Shown: positions 43,388 to 52,458, numbered from the stretch's first letter. The stretch is DNA of 64,000 nt from Lysinibacillus contaminans (GCF_001278945.1 NZ_LGRV01000003.1:1302001-1366000); one strand, 5' to 3'. The notes: generated from the letters alone by a model not told the origin. A program made the numbers and translations.

Positions 43388-43639
43388 AAGCTATTCCTCC
43401 TAAATTTAATGAACTAAACAATTATGATTGAGCGTTCAATCAGTTAAATTTCATGCATGTGCAGAGTAATTTATCTTTAGTTAAGAAATTCTTACTAAAA
43501 ACCTTATATGTCTTTCTGAAATTCACCTTTTAATTCAACTAGTTGAAAAGCAACAAACTTTTAGAAAATAGCCTTATCGTTAATCTCGAATTTCTCCCCT
43601 CCCATCATTTCAATAATACCTTATATTCCCACATTCTAA

Positions 43640-43672
43640 AACAGCCTGCCACAATTATCTGTGGCAGGCTTA
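43640..43672 (-). terminator. Hairpin after hypothetical gene
   Basis: Perfect 11-bp stem AGCCTGCCACA/TGTGGCAGGCT with a 6-nt loop, 8 bp after the stop of the gene at 43680. On the minus strand GTTTTAG follows, a short U-run. Confidence 0.65.
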
Positions 43673-43679
43673 AAATATC

Positions 43680-43979
43680 TTATTCTACGTAATTCTGATT
43701 TACTTTTAATTCAAAGTTGTATTTTTTGTTAATTTTGTTTGCAATGGTCTCTAAAAATAATTTGACGGTCATATTTTCAACTTCTCTCGTATACCAAGCA
43801 AGTTTTGCACCATAATTCTTTTTATTATAATTGACTTCTAGTGGCCAATAATTACCTGTAGCATAAGTATAATCAAATTTAACATACAATTCTTTTCCTT
43901 CAGGACACTCCATAATAACATTATACAAAGGATTTTTTCTTTCTCTCTCAAACTTTACTTTTCTAATTTTGGTTTGCAC
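43680..43979 (-). CDS. Hypothetical protein
   Basis: 99 aa, soluble, rich in Lys, Asn and Tyr. Blocks include NPLYNVIMECPEGKELYVKFDY and NYWPLEVNYNKKNYGAKLAWYTREVENM. No family recognised. GTG start about nine bases after AAGGGGA. Ends at a clean hairpin. Looks like a single-gene unit. Confidence 0.6.
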   Translation of the reverse strand: MQTKIRKVKFERERKNPLYNVIMECPEGKELYVKFDYTYATGNYWPLEVNYNKKNYGAKLAWYTREVENMTVKLFLETIANKINKKYNFELKVNQNYVE

Positions 43980-44279
43980 GAATACTCATCCCCTTTATCT
44001 ACAATATTCGACAATACAATGGGTTTACCTTTAATTAATAGATAGATAAACGAAAAGAACGATTACAGCCTCTAGTTTTCGAACTAAATGGTCTTGTGGC
44101 ACCAACAGATCAATTGTCAGCGCTTCTTACTGTTCTCGTTCATTGATTTGTTTCTTCGTCATCATCTTCCATCACTTCAAAAATTTTTTTTATAGTAGAC
44201 TGTAATATTTACATATTTAGTTTATTAGAGGGGAGGGCGGAGACTCCAACGGTAGTATTCATCCATATTTATTGTAAAA
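43980..44279. other. Spacer with possible coding debris
   Basis: No intact gene. On the plus strand, roughly 44041-44145, one frame reads KRKERLQPLVFELNGLV then APTDQLSALLTVLVH and a stop, which looks like the end of a real protein, but there is no start. Near 44230-44250 a GGGCGGAGACTCC fragment resembles the GC-rich repeat at 61.5 kb. Confidence 0.35.
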
Positions 44280-44329
44280 GAAAAAAGACTGTATCCAAAC
44301 TTGAAATTATTCGAGTTTGGATACAGTCT
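44280..44329 (-). terminator. Terminator after nuclease gene
   Basis: 16-bp perfect stem AGACTGTATCCAAACT/AGTTTGGATACAGTCT with U6 on the minus strand, about 11 bp after the nuclease stop. Confidence 0.88.
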
Positions 44330-44340
44330 GCTTGGTTTTA

Positions 44341-45285
44341 TTATTTACCTTTTCCATGTACACATAATTCTTTATAATTACAGCGCAAACACTGCCATTC
44401 CTCAGATGTTTGCTCAAAATCTTCAAAGTCAATCGGCTCATTAGTGAATATATCTGCTTGGTATTTCTTCATTTCCAGTACACTTCTCTGAAATGTATGC
44501 AAAGTGTTTTCAATGTCAAAATGGGTTAGCAAGTATTTTTTCCGCTGGCCTGTTTTCAAATATTCATTGTAGACCTCAATATTCTCAAGAGGTACACGGT
44601 ATTTCTCTTGCACATAATACGCATATAGTGCTAATTGTTGTCGGTCATCGTCAGACTCTCCGCCCGTTTTCCAGTCAATAATGATCCACTTGTCAGCAAC
44701 TTCATCGAAATAATGAAAATCCATCACGACAAATACTTGCGTATCGTCTATTTTCATCGTGCGAAACTGCTCTGGTTCACCAATTCGTAATGACCCTTTA
44801 CTAGCAGTAATTTGCTGAAAGGTTTCACTATGCAGAAAGTTTTCAAAAATTGTATGCATTCGTTCCTTGTAATCTGCCACAATGGCTGGCTCCAACTTAC
44901 CGTCATAATAAACCTCTTGCATCATATAAAATTTATTGGGCTTTTGTATCCATAAATCCCGATTACGTGTGGAATCGATAAATGCAGCATTGAGTTGCCC
45001 ACGGGCTCTGTTCACCAGTTCTGCTACAGTCGGCACTTCTCCTGTTTGCAAATAATGGACAATCGTTTGTTCAATGATATGATGGACAATTTGTCCGAAT
45101 AAAATAGGCATCGATTGAAGCTTTTTTAAACGATACACATGTTGGTGTAAAGGGTCCGCATTATAGCTAAGCCAGCCATTATGCGAAAAATAATAATCAT
45201 AGCCATATTTTTTCGCACAGCCCGCTAATGTTTTATGGCGCGAAAAAGACCAAGAAAATGCTGGATATGGTGTTATTTCAAACAT
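44341..45285 (-). CDS. PD-(D/E)XK (RecB/Cas4-type) nuclease
   Basis: 314-aa nuclease. Motifs: YPAFSWSFSRHKTLAGCAKKYGYDYY at the start, MDFHYFDEVADKWIIIDWKTG as the D...DxK catalytic core, QQLALYAYYV as the Q-containing motif, and a C-terminal CLRCNYKELC. Cys23 with Cys299, Cys302 and Cys308 is the four-cysteine pattern that binds a 4Fe-4S cluster in AddB and Cas4. No Cas genes are near, so a role in DNA repair is more likely than adaptation. It starts 10 bp after a TSUP gene and follows GGAGGGG. Confidence 0.87.
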   Translation of the reverse strand: MFEITPYPAFSWSFSRHKTLAGCAKKYGYDYYFSHNGWLSYNADPLHQHVYRLKKLQSMPILFGQIVHHIIEQTIVHYLQTGEVPTVAELVNRARGQLNAAFIDSTRNRDLWIQKPNKFYMMQEVYYDGKLEPAIVADYKERMHTIFENFLHSETFQQITASKGSLRIGEPEQFRTMKIDDTQVFVVMDFHYFDEVADKWIIIDWKTGGESDDDRQQLALYAYYVQEKYRVPLENIEVYNEYLKTGQRKKYLLTHFDIENTLHTFQRSVLEMKKYQADIFTNEPIDFEDFEQTSEEWQCLRCNYKELCVHGKGK

Positions 45286-45295
45286 TTAACCCCTC

Positions 45296-46036
45296 CTAAA
45301 GTTGTGAGATGAAATCATAGACCAATTGTAGCATCAACAAAATTGTGATAGCTCGCAACAGTACCTTCACTTGGCTCGCCTTTACTTTTCGAGCGAGTAT
45401 AATGCCTACTTGCGCACCTAAAATCGAACCAGCCATTAATGCAAGCGTCATCGGCCACTCAATTTTCCCTGTTGCAATATACGTTACAGCAGCCCCCGAG
45501 CACATGGCAAACACACCAACTCGTGATAAGCCGACCGCTTTGATATATGAAATTTTTTCATAGGCATATGTATAAAGAGCGAGCGTACTACTTCCTGGTC
45601 CGAACATGCCATCATAAATACCAATACCGAGCAAGATCGAACCATTTTTTCGGTTCATCGTAAAGGTTGACTTGTCGCCAAAATCCCCACCACCGATAAA
45701 GGACATTACAAGCGCAAAACCTAGTAAAAGTATCGCAATAAATGTTAACGTTTGGCTACTCATAAACGAGGCAATCAATCCGCCCAATGTCCCACCGATT
45801 ACAGATATGAGTAATACAGGGCGTAACTCTTGCAAAGACAATTCCTTTCTTCTAAAAATCGAATAAAAGCTTGAAAATGCACTCACCATATTTGATACCT
45901 TGTTGGCACCAATGGCCGAATGTACAGGTACGCCAATAAGCATCATTGTCGGTAACGTTATCAAACCGCCTCCACCGACTAATGTACCGATGATATTTCC
46001 TACAAATCCTATAAATAAAAACAATAAGTATTCCAT
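45296..46036 (-). CDS. TSUP-family (TauE/SafE) exporter
   Basis: 246-aa membrane protein with about eight helices in two similar halves. LFIGFVGNIIGTLVGGGGLITLPTMMLIGVP in the first half and GIYDGMFGPGSSTLALY in the second are the typical TSUP loops. Family members move sulfite, sulfoacetate or related anions. GAAGGA precedes the ATG. Co-directional with the nuclease gene 10 bp downstream. Confidence 0.87.
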   Translation of the reverse strand: MEYLLFLFIGFVGNIIGTLVGGGGLITLPTMMLIGVPVHSAIGANKVSNMVSAFSSFYSIFRRKELSLQELRPVLLISVIGGTLGGLIASFMSSQTLTFIAILLLGFALVMSFIGGGDFGDKSTFTMNRKNGSILLGIGIYDGMFGPGSSTLALYTYAYEKISYIKAVGLSRVGVFAMCSGAAVTYIATGKIEWPMTLALMAGSILGAQVGIILARKVKASQVKVLLRAITILLMLQLVYDFISQL

Positions 46037-46129
46037 CTAATCCTTCTTTCTTTACAACGCAATCGCTAATTCTTATGTTAAAGTATAACAGAATGTCATT
46101 TTAATAGAGTTTAAATACGAGGTGAATCG

Positions 46130-46627
46130 ATGAACGCACTACAAAAAACACCAATGCCCCTCTTTTGCAAGCGACTAACAATGATTGTAGCAACGATTTT
46201 TGTTGCGGCAATTACAGCAACTGTGATCCAGTATAGTAAGTTACCCGCTTTAATTCCTGTTTTACAAAGCTTTAATAGCGATCATGCGCAGTTTGGTCCA
46301 AAAATCGCGATATTTTATTTACCCTTTGTCGCACTTATGCTTTTTTTACTGCTGCACTATTTAGAGATAAAAGCAGGCTATCCATTGCCACGCAGAAATA
46401 AAGAGACACTTTCACATGCACAGCGGCAAAATGCGATGATGACATTTTGCTTCATCAAAAATGCGATTTTGCTCTATTTTACATATTCTTTATGGAACGA
46501 CCTTGCTGTGGCATTAGAGCGTGATCGTATTTTACAACATTGGCATGCCTATCTATTCCTGTTCGTCTTATCTCTTATTTTTTCGGCTGGTATCATCCGA
46601 GGTTTTTTACTAAGTAAAAAAAGCTAG
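46130..46627 (+). CDS. DUF1648-like membrane protein
   Basis: 165 aa with four transmembrane helices (about 17-36, 60-82, 103-123 and 138-158). The first loop KLPALIPVLQSFNSDHAQFGPKIAIFYLP follows the DUF1648 pattern of SdpI-like membrane proteins. Function unknown. GAGGTG lies before the ATG; divergent from the TSUP gene. Confidence 0.75.
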   Translation: MNALQKTPMPLFCKRLTMIVATIFVAAITATVIQYSKLPALIPVLQSFNSDHAQFGPKIAIFYLPFVALMLFLLLHYLEIKAGYPLPRRNKETLSHAQRQNAMMTFCFIKNAILLYFTYSLWNDLAVALERDRILQHWHAYLFLFVLSLIFSAGIIRGFLLSKKS

Positions 46628-46654
46628 TAGCACTTCTGTGCACTAGCTTTTTTT
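46615..46654. terminator. Bidirectional terminator
   Basis: AAAAAAGCTAGT stem with ACTAGCTTTTTT, with internal AGCAC/GTGC pairing. It serves the converging genes 46130-46627 and 46643-47275 and overlaps their ends. Confidence 0.85.
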
Positions 46655-47275
46655 CACCTCATTTTTCATTTGTTTAAAGCTATGTATTAAAGAATACTTT
46701 TGTATACCTCGTGCAGCGTCAATACTTTCTTTAGTAAATCGATCGAATGCTGTCTCATCCTTCATTTGGTGGGCAAATACAGCTTCAATCGCAGGCTGCA
46801 TCCAATGTTGAGTAAGCTTTTCACTACGCATGTCTGTTGTTCGCCCTTCAAGTGCGGCAATATAGCATAGCGCATAGCTTGTAAGTGGTTCTTTTTGTAT
46901 CTTTTCAGCCGCTTCCTTAGCTGCCGTAATATCCTGCTCCAAGATCGCCTTGTTAAACAAATAATTATTCTTAATCGCAGGCTGTTTGATTTTTACAATC
47001 ACTTCATCAAGCACTTGGAGTTGCTCCGCTTTCGTGCTATGTGCAATCGCATAAACATAAGCAAAAAAAGGCTGCTTCTTCTGATTCTTCACAAATTTAT
47101 CAACCTGTTGCATATTATTCGTTCGATATAAAATATGTACATGACGATAGATTACTGCTACCACAATAAACGCAAAAATGCCGAGTGCCACAGACATACG
47201 TACGCCTGCAAGTGATAATGCCATGGCAAGGAGCATGATCATCAAATAAAAAAAGGTTAGCTTAAGTATTCGCAT
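46643..47275 (-). CDS. Membrane protein with helical cytosolic domain
   Basis: 210 aa. Two transmembrane helices (about 5-24 and 28-45) then a helical domain of 160 residues that may be TPR-like (AYVYAIAHSTKAEQLQVLDEV, NNYLFNKAILEQDITAAKEAAEKI, SYALCYIAALEG). No named family recognised. AGGAGG precedes the ATG. Last gene of a run of four short minus-strand genes with tiny gaps. Confidence 0.68.
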   Translation of the reverse strand: MRILKLTFFYLMIMLLAMALSLAGVRMSVALGIFAFIVVAVIYRHVHILYRTNNMQQVDKFVKNQKKQPFFAYVYAIAHSTKAEQLQVLDEVIVKIKQPAIKNNYLFNKAILEQDITAAKEAAEKIQKEPLTSYALCYIAALEGRTTDMRSEKLTQHWMQPAIEAVFAHQMKDETAFDRFTKESIDAARGIQKYSLIHSFKQMKNEVKKS

Positions 47276-47283
47276 AAATCCTC

Positions 47284-47451
47284 CTATTGCAATTTCTTAG
47301 TCATTCTTCTTGAATAAAGATAGCCTGCCCCAATAAAGAAAAGGAGTGCCATAAATTTCATCACAGGAATGACAAACAATTTACTAATTGCCACAACGAC
47401 AATGATATAATACACCATCATTGCAAGTAAAAATATTTTGTACTTATTCAA
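47284..47451 (-). CDS. Small two-helix membrane protein (55 aa)
   Basis: TTG start, six bases after AGGA, giving 55 residues with two hydrophobic segments (about 6-26 and 28-46) and a basic end (YSRRMTKKLQ). It overlaps the upstream DNA-binding gene by 8 bp and ends 8 bp before the next gene, so it fits tightly in the operon. Function unknown. Confidence 0.6.
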   Translation of the reverse strand: MNKYKIFLLAMMVYYIIVVVAISKLFVIPVMKFMALLFFIGAGYLYSRRMTKKLQ

Positions 47452-47629
47452 CTGACTTCCTACCTTCTTTTAATGCCGTTTCAATCGCAGCGAGTGCTTT
47501 TGGCCCCATACCATGCAAATTTTTTAACGTCGATAAATCCACATGGGCTAATTGTTTTAATTCTGTAAAACCAGCCGCATTCAGGGCACGGATCGCCGGC
47601 TTTGCTACACCTTTCGGCCACTCTGTCAT
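47444..47629 (-). CDS. Stand-alone helix-hairpin-helix / RNAP alpha-CTD-like protein
   Basis: 61 aa. The whole length matches the fold of the RNA polymerase alpha C-terminal domain: KPAIRALNAAGFTELKQLAHVDLSTLKNLHGMGPKALAAIETAL, with the helix-hairpin-helix LHGMGPKAL as DNA contact. Such stand-alone proteins bind DNA non-specifically; a regulatory or repair role is open. It is the only soluble member of a cluster of small membrane proteins. Confidence 0.75.
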   Translation of the reverse strand: MTEWPKGVAKPAIRALNAAGFTELKQLAHVDLSTLKNLHGMGPKALAAIETALKEGRKSVE

Positions 47630-47839
47630 TTACTTTCTCCCCTTCTTTCTTTGATAGTTTCTACTCTCAATTCCAATAATGCCAATTACTAAAATAAGTA
47701 GTGACACCAAATGATAATCTGTAAAAAATGACGTAAATTCAATTTCAAAATAGCGACAAATTGCCGTTACAATACGTCCTCCTAGCATCACTAGACCAAG
47801 AATCAAGAAGCCTCTAAAAACCTTATCTATACTGCTCAC
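47630..47839 (-). CDS. Small membrane protein
   Basis: 69 aa with two hydrophobic segments (about 9-27 and 40-57) and a basic C-terminus (RNYQRKKGRK). I chose the GTG at 47839, seven bases after AGAGGTG, over an ATG ten codons upstream without a ribosome site. Ends directly before the alpha-CTD-like gene start. No family recognised. Confidence 0.6.
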   Translation of the reverse strand: MSSIDKVFRGFLILGLVMLGGRIVTAICRYFEIEFTSFFTDYHLVSLLILVIGIIGIESRNYQRKKGRK

Positions 47840-47997
47840 TCGTAAACACCTCTGCACTTTATTATGCAAGGGAGTACAATTAAATGCAAATGGTGCTCAT
47901 CAAAGTACCCTTTATACAAAAATGCGAGTGTTTAAAAATGAGTGCACTGAAAAAGTGGTTATCTCAATAAAACTCTAATAAAAATCAAGCATTAGGA

Positions 47998-48060
47998 TTT
48001 AGCGCTCTGGTGTTCGCTTTCCGCAGGCGAGCGACGAGCCTCACACCGCCGCGCTAAATC
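47998..48060. repeat. REP-like palindromic repeat
   Basis: About 63 bp with outer arms GGATTTAGCG and CGCTAAATCC and a GC-rich centre containing GCTTTCCGCAGGCGAGCGACGAGCC-type blocks (split here by position: 48013-48040). The centre resembles the ends of the GC-rich element at 61455-61590. It stands alone in a 345-bp gap. Confidence 0.65.
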
Positions 48061-48184
48061 CTTATCAAAAATGCAATGCTACTGCAAATAATTACTATAA
48101 AAAATTTCAACTTTAGAGTTTTTCAGTGACCTCATAAAAATAGCCTCTCTCTTAAAAATCAAGAACAAGGCTAGTGAAATCAAA

Positions 48185-48790
48185 TTAAAGCACATTAAAC
48201 ATTGCTAGCAGTGCAGCAATTATATTGACTACACTATGAATAATCCAACTAGAGATGATAGAACCATTTGATTTCTTTTCATTTATCCACCCCATTAAAT
48301 ATCCAGCAAAAGAAGTAGCGATTACAATTAATATAACGCCTATAAAATGAACATATGTAACAAGCATTAATCCATGAATGCCACCAAATACTAAACTTTG
48401 AATTAAGTTCCCTCTGTTAAAACCATACGTATGAATCAACCTTTTTGTTAAAAAACCTCTAAAAAAGATCTCTTCGGACAGTCCTGTCTGAAGAATTGCA
48501 TAAATGAGGATGGGTATTATTGCAGAAAAGCCACGTCCAGCAAAACGCTTTGTTGCTAAAAGCGAGCTATCCACAAAATAGTAGATAAGCAAATTAGTGG
48601 GTACGACTAATATGATTATGCTTAAAATGGTTATCCCTATAAATCTTTTTTTATTTACGATAATAGGTTTTTTTAAACCGAGCCAAGCAAAAAATGACTG
48701 TTCTTTTCTTGCAAATACCAACCACCATAAAAAAGGTATTACTGAGAATAATAGTACTTGAAAAACTGCACTAATAAGATTTCCAATCAT
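48185..48790 (-). CDS. CPBP-family intramembrane metalloprotease
   Basis: 201 aa with about six helices. Motif 1 is SEEIFFRGFLTKRLI (EExxxR), motif 2 FGGIHGLML (His), motif 3 SWIIHSVVNIIAA (H-x3-N). These make the catalytic site of the CAAX-protease/bacteriocin-processing (Abi) family. Target unknown; no bacteriocin gene is seen. GGAGG precedes the ATG. Confidence 0.87.
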   Translation of the reverse strand: MIGNLISAVFQVLLFSVIPFLWWLVFARKEQSFFAWLGLKKPIIVNKKRFIGITILSIIILVVPTNLLIYYFVDSSLLATKRFAGRGFSAIIPILIYAILQTGLSEEIFFRGFLTKRLIHTYGFNRGNLIQSLVFGGIHGLMLVTYVHFIGVILIVIATSFAGYLMGWINEKKSNGSIISSWIIHSVVNIIAALLAMFNVL

Positions 48791-49127
48791 CTAATCCCTC
48801 CATTACATTGTAATGTCATTTGCAATTCAAATATAGAGCATAGAAATTATAAAAGCAAATTATATTTAATGATAAACATTAAATAAATATCGTTTATAAT
48901 TATTTTTCTGAATTATTTATACCCTTCATACTTGCAGATATAAGAAATAAGCAACCGATACGCACACACACCGAACGCCTCATGCATTTAATGTTGAATT
49001 TAATAATCCTGCATACTGCTACCTACTCGTCGTTTAATCTAAAGCTTAACTCTACCGACTTCACCTCAGAGCCTTCTTTTTATTTCTCCTAGTGCGTGAG
49101 GTCTTTGGTAGGCTGTGCCCAAAACAA
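48791..49127. other. Gene-free spacer
   Basis: About 340 bp, AT-rich near the CPBP gene. I see no coding frame. AATCCTGCATACTGC near 49006 faintly recalls the start of the intergenic repeat at 216-296, but the match is too short to call. Confidence 0.35.
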
Positions 49128-49160
49128 CAAAAAAGCTTCCACCATAAATCAGTGAAAGCC
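49128..49160 (-). terminator. Terminator after zinc-finger gene
   Basis: GCTTTCAC/GGTGGAAGC stem with one bulge and U6 on the minus strand, 11 bp after the stop. Confidence 0.7.
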
Positions 49161-49170
49161 TTCATATGTA

Positions 49171-49485
49171 TTACTTCTGTGCGTATTTTTGCAAATGCTT
49201 TGGTATTACCCGAAAATCCATTAAAAACGGCATCATCATAAGTAGCGCAAATAAGTAAATTGCCACGCCAATCGTTAACGCTGAACTTTTAATTTCATCA
49301 TCGACTACGTATGGCATAGCTACGTATGGCACAAACACTAGTAGTAAAATTGAAATACGTGTCATTGAAGTTAACATTTGTTTTTGCTGGCAGTGTGGAC
49401 ATGCGTGAAAACGCGATAAAGACACGATTGATCGCATCGACTGCTTCCACGTCCACTTCTCCTTGCATTCAATACATTTTGGCAT
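49171..49485 (-). CDS. Zinc-ribbon membrane protein (TIGR04104-like)
   Basis: 104 aa. N-terminal zinc ribbon CIECKEKWTWKQS and FHACPHCQQKQ (two CxxC knuckles), then two transmembrane helices (about 43-63 and 68-90). This layout fits the TIGR04104 family of short Bacillales proteins; function unknown. The ATG at 49485 follows GGAGGGG; the reading frame extends 11 codons upstream without support. Confidence 0.75.
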   Translation of the reverse strand: MPKCIECKEKWTWKQSMRSIVSLSRFHACPHCQQKQMLTSMTRISILLLVFVPYVAMPYVVDDEIKSSALTIGVAIYLFALLMMMPFLMDFRVIPKHLQKYAQK

Positions 49486-49544
49486 AAAATCCCCTCCGCT
49501 ATAAAGTATGCCATACATTATAGCGAAGGGTCACTGCCTTTTTC

Positions 49545-50768
49545 TTAAAAGTAATCAATAAATGTTGGAATGCCTACTGGAAGTATGTCTTCTAGTAAAC
49601 CGATCTGTAATGGATCTCCTTGCAAACGTTCAATCTTCTCTAAATAGCTTGGTCGTTTATAGCCTAAAAGCATTGTTGCAAGCGTCTGCACCGTCAATTG
49701 CACAGCGTTATCTTCTAATTCCTCGCTGATTTTTTCGACAACGACTTGTCCGTCTAATACAGAAATATCAAACGTGCCATGATTCCATGCCACAATGCGA
49801 TCACTTACCGCTAAGCGAATATTAAAAGTATTTTTTGCAAATGGATAACGAAGTAAAAATTCTTTCACATCCACTATACGTGCCATGAAATACGGTGACA
49901 CTTTTTGAATAATTTCACTATCTTCGAGTAAAAACGCGACAGCTTCATTCCCCGTTGTTTTGCCGTACACATTGTATACCATCGACCTATGAGCAGATAC
50001 GAAATTCCATAGACCTTTACGTGCCTCTTCTTGTAAATACACAATTTCATCAATATAATAATTCTCTTCCATTATGCGGTAAAATAAATATCCCTGTGGC
50101 ACATCATTTTCATCGTAATAAATTGCAGCCTGTAAGTTGACATCACTATCAATGAACTTTTCTTCCCAGAAGTCTTCTTGGAATTTTTCATTCCATGCAA
50201 TACTATTTCTCACCATCACACCATGTGTTTTTTTTGCGTAGCGCGCATAAATATCTACTACATCATCGTGCTTCGGAGCAACACGACGTATTTTACCATT
50301 TAAGCCTTTATAATGAGGTAGCTGTGTATCCTTCACTTGGAACTCTACAATATCGCTCATAATTTCCCATCCCTTTTTACGGTAATATGGAATGGAATAT
50401 GGGAACAAATACGAAATATAGCGCTTCTCATCGCGCATCCGCTGCAAGCACTCTATAATAAGGCTTTCCATTAAGCCAAACCCTGAATACTCTGGGTACG
50501 TGCCGACTGCGGTAATGCCGCCCATTTCATACACCTTTCCATGGACATTCACTTGAAATGGTAAATTTAAAATCTGTGACACGAGCTGATTGCCATCAAA
50601 CCATCCAATCGCGTGCCCCACATCAAATTGTCTACTTTTGGAATTGACAAAGTGCCTGTCCTTATTCATAGATAAGGATATTTGAAAAACATAATTAAGT
50701 AAGTCGATTGATTGCGCCATTTCTTCTTGCTTAATATCACGCATAACTAATCCTTTTCGCTGATTCAT
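49545..50768 (-). CDS. Eis-like GNAT acetyltransferase
   Basis: 407 aa, the length of the Eis family. Two GNAT lobes: MGGITAVGTYPEYSGFGLMESLI is the acetyl-CoA site of the first; a second GNAT-like lobe spans about 170-300; the last 100 residues look like the sterol-carrier-type domain. It ends in Phe, and in Eis the terminal carboxylate acts in catalysis. Eis proteins acetylate several amines of aminoglycosides or peptides. AGGAGAG precedes the ATG. Gap of 11 bp after the AAA ATPase gene, so one operon. Confidence 0.85.
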   Translation of the reverse strand: MNQRKGLVMRDIKQEEMAQSIDLLNYVFQISLSMNKDRHFVNSKSRQFDVGHAIGWFDGNQLVSQILNLPFQVNVHGKVYEMGGITAVGTYPEYSGFGLMESLIIECLQRMRDEKRYISYLFPYSIPYYRKKGWEIMSDIVEFQVKDTQLPHYKGLNGKIRRVAPKHDDVVDIYARYAKKTHGVMVRNSIAWNEKFQEDFWEEKFIDSDVNLQAAIYYDENDVPQGYLFYRIMEENYYIDEIVYLQEEARKGLWNFVSAHRSMVYNVYGKTTGNEAVAFLLEDSEIIQKVSPYFMARIVDVKEFLLRYPFAKNTFNIRLAVSDRIVAWNHGTFDISVLDGQVVVEKISEELEDNAVQLTVQTLATMLLGYKRPSYLEKIERLQGDPLQIGLLEDILPVGIPTFIDYF

Positions 50769-50779
50769 CGTTCTCTCTC

Positions 50780-51499
50780 CTAGTCAAATAACTCTGTGAA
50801 AATTGTTTCTGGTGCATTTAAAAATCGTTTCGTTACGATATAATGTATCGTGTCCTCATAACGAATCGATTCAATATTTCCTTCATCAAAACTATAAATC
50901 GTCGCATTTGGATAACCAAGTAATATCGGTGAATGCGTCGCAATAATAAACTGTGCCTCATGCTCTAAACCCTTCATGATTTTCAGTAAACTCAGCTGCC
51001 TTGTTGGCGACAATGCCGCTTCAGGCTCATCCAGTAGATAAATTGCTTTGTCTTTGAAACGATTCATAAACAGTGATAAAAACGATTCGCCGTGTGATTG
51101 ATGATGCAAAGACTTGCCACCATATGCTGCATATTTATTCCTCTCCCACATCGCCATCTCGTCAATATGGCTGGCAAACTGATAAAACGTCTCTGCACGT
51201 AGGAAAAAGCCACTCGATACTTTTGGCAACCAAGATAAGCGAATATATTCTCCTAGTGCAGATTCCGCTTTATGTACATCGTAAGTATTTTGTCTGCCAC
51301 CACCCGCTGTATTAAAATCACAGCGATCTGCAATGGCTTCTAGCAAAGTAGATTTTCCAGAGCCATTTTCACCCACGAAGAACGTCACATTAGTCGGAAA
51401 CTCTAACTCCTGTAAATCCCGCAAACTCGGAATATCAAACGGATATGCACGCTTATCCTCGATTTCTTCTTGTAACACCTTACATGATTTCAAATACAC
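50780..51499 (-). CDS. AAA/SMC-like ATPase
   Basis: 239 aa. Walker A GENGSGKST, an ABC-type signature reduced to SHGES (QSHGESFLSLF), Walker B AIYLLDEPEAALS and switch His in IATHSPIL. This is the short AAA_21/RecF-like ATPase type found alone in many Firmicutes. I prefer the GTG at 51499 because AAGGAG lies about nine bases before it; a longer frame begins at 51526. Role unknown. Gene order ATPase-acetyltransferase suggests shared regulation. Confidence 0.83.
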   Translation of the reverse strand: MYLKSCKVLQEEIEDKRAYPFDIPSLRDLQELEFPTNVTFFVGENGSGKSTLLEAIADRCDFNTAGGGRQNTYDVHKAESALGEYIRLSWLPKVSSGFFLRAETFYQFASHIDEMAMWERNKYAAYGGKSLHHQSHGESFLSLFMNRFKDKAIYLLDEPEAALSPTRQLSLLKIMKGLEHEAQFIIATHSPILLGYPNATIYSFDEGNIESIRYEDTIHYIVTKRFLNAPETIFTELFD

Positions 51500-51543
51500 C
51501 CTGTGCATCTCCTTCACCAACAGCATTCTCTATTACAACTATA

Positions 51544-52458
51544 TCATTCCACGAGAACAGCTCTTTTTTCAACTAATAAACTCCAAACACCCAAAATAAA
51601 TAAGAGAAGAATGCCGATGAACGAAAAAGGCGACCAAGATAGCCTTGGATCGAATAGTTGAAAGATGAATGTAAAGACTGGCACAAAGCATAAACTCATC
51701 ATTACCATCAAGGTTGTACAATGCTGAATACCTAGTTGCAATAAGTACATCGGAAGCATGACACCTACCACTGTCACAACGATTATCCACAAAATATTTC
51801 CTGAGAAATAATAGAAGAAAATATCATAAGTTACCAGAAAAGATAATAAAATTATGCCATAATAACGATGCGTCAAAATCATAGATGACGTCCATCCGGC
51901 CTCGCTTAATTTCTTTGAATACCTTGTACATAGTACTGCCCCAATCCCGCAGCCAACACTTGCTATTAAGCTAATAATGACTGGTAATGTCACATCCATT
52001 TGCACGGCAGAATTCCCACTCAAAACAGCCAATATTAAAATTATACATGCAAATAATGTACCAATTGCTATCATCCATTGCACTCTTGGAATGTATTCTT
52101 TCGCAAAAACAGCGAGCAATAAAACGAAAAGTGGACCGATTCCCATTTCAAGTGCACTTACAATGGCTGATTCTACATATTTTAAAGCGAAATAAAAGCC
52201 CATAAACGCCAAAACCGATGCGATATTCAATTTAACGATATATCCGATATTTCCCCGCCACTGGTCTTCCCGCTTATGTTTACGTGCAAAAAATGAGAAA
52301 TATACAGCAGTAATGAAAAAACTAATGCCCGTAAATAAAAATGTCGGCACCTGTTGCACTTGCTTCGCATAAAACACCTGACTCATAGCAGTTAGCAGTG
52401 CCGATAACACAAGTGCCATCAACCCCATTGTCGCTGCTCGTTTTTTCATGATTTCCAT
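51544..52458 (-). CDS. EamA-family (DMT) transporter
   Basis: 304 aa, ten helices in two EamA repeats (about 8-140 and 150-295). FAMGIG-like blocks include SAIVSALEMGIGPLFVLLLAVF. The ATG at 52458 follows GGGGGAG. Members export amino acids or metabolites. A T-box leader directly upstream ties it to the charging state of one tRNA, so it probably moves the matching amino acid or a related compound. Confidence 0.87.
   Translation of the reverse strand: MEIMKKRAATMGLMALVLSALLTAMSQVFYAKQVQQVPTFLFTGISFFITAVYFSFFARKHKREDQWRGNIGYIVKLNIASVLAFMGFYFALKYVESAIVSALEMGIGPLFVLLLAVFAKEYIPRVQWMIAIGTLFACIILILAVLSGNSAVQMDVTLPVIISLIASVGCGIGAVLCTRYSKKLSEAGWTSSMILTHRYYGIILLSFLVTYDIFFYYFSGNILWIIVVTVVGVMLPMYLLQLGIQHCTTLMVMMSLCFVPVFTFIFQLFDPRLSWSPFSFIGILLLFILGVWSLLVEKRAVLVE

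Noticed and set aside
44341..45285. Cas4 of a CRISPR system
   Set aside because: The nuclease stands alone, with no repeats or other cas genes in the window.
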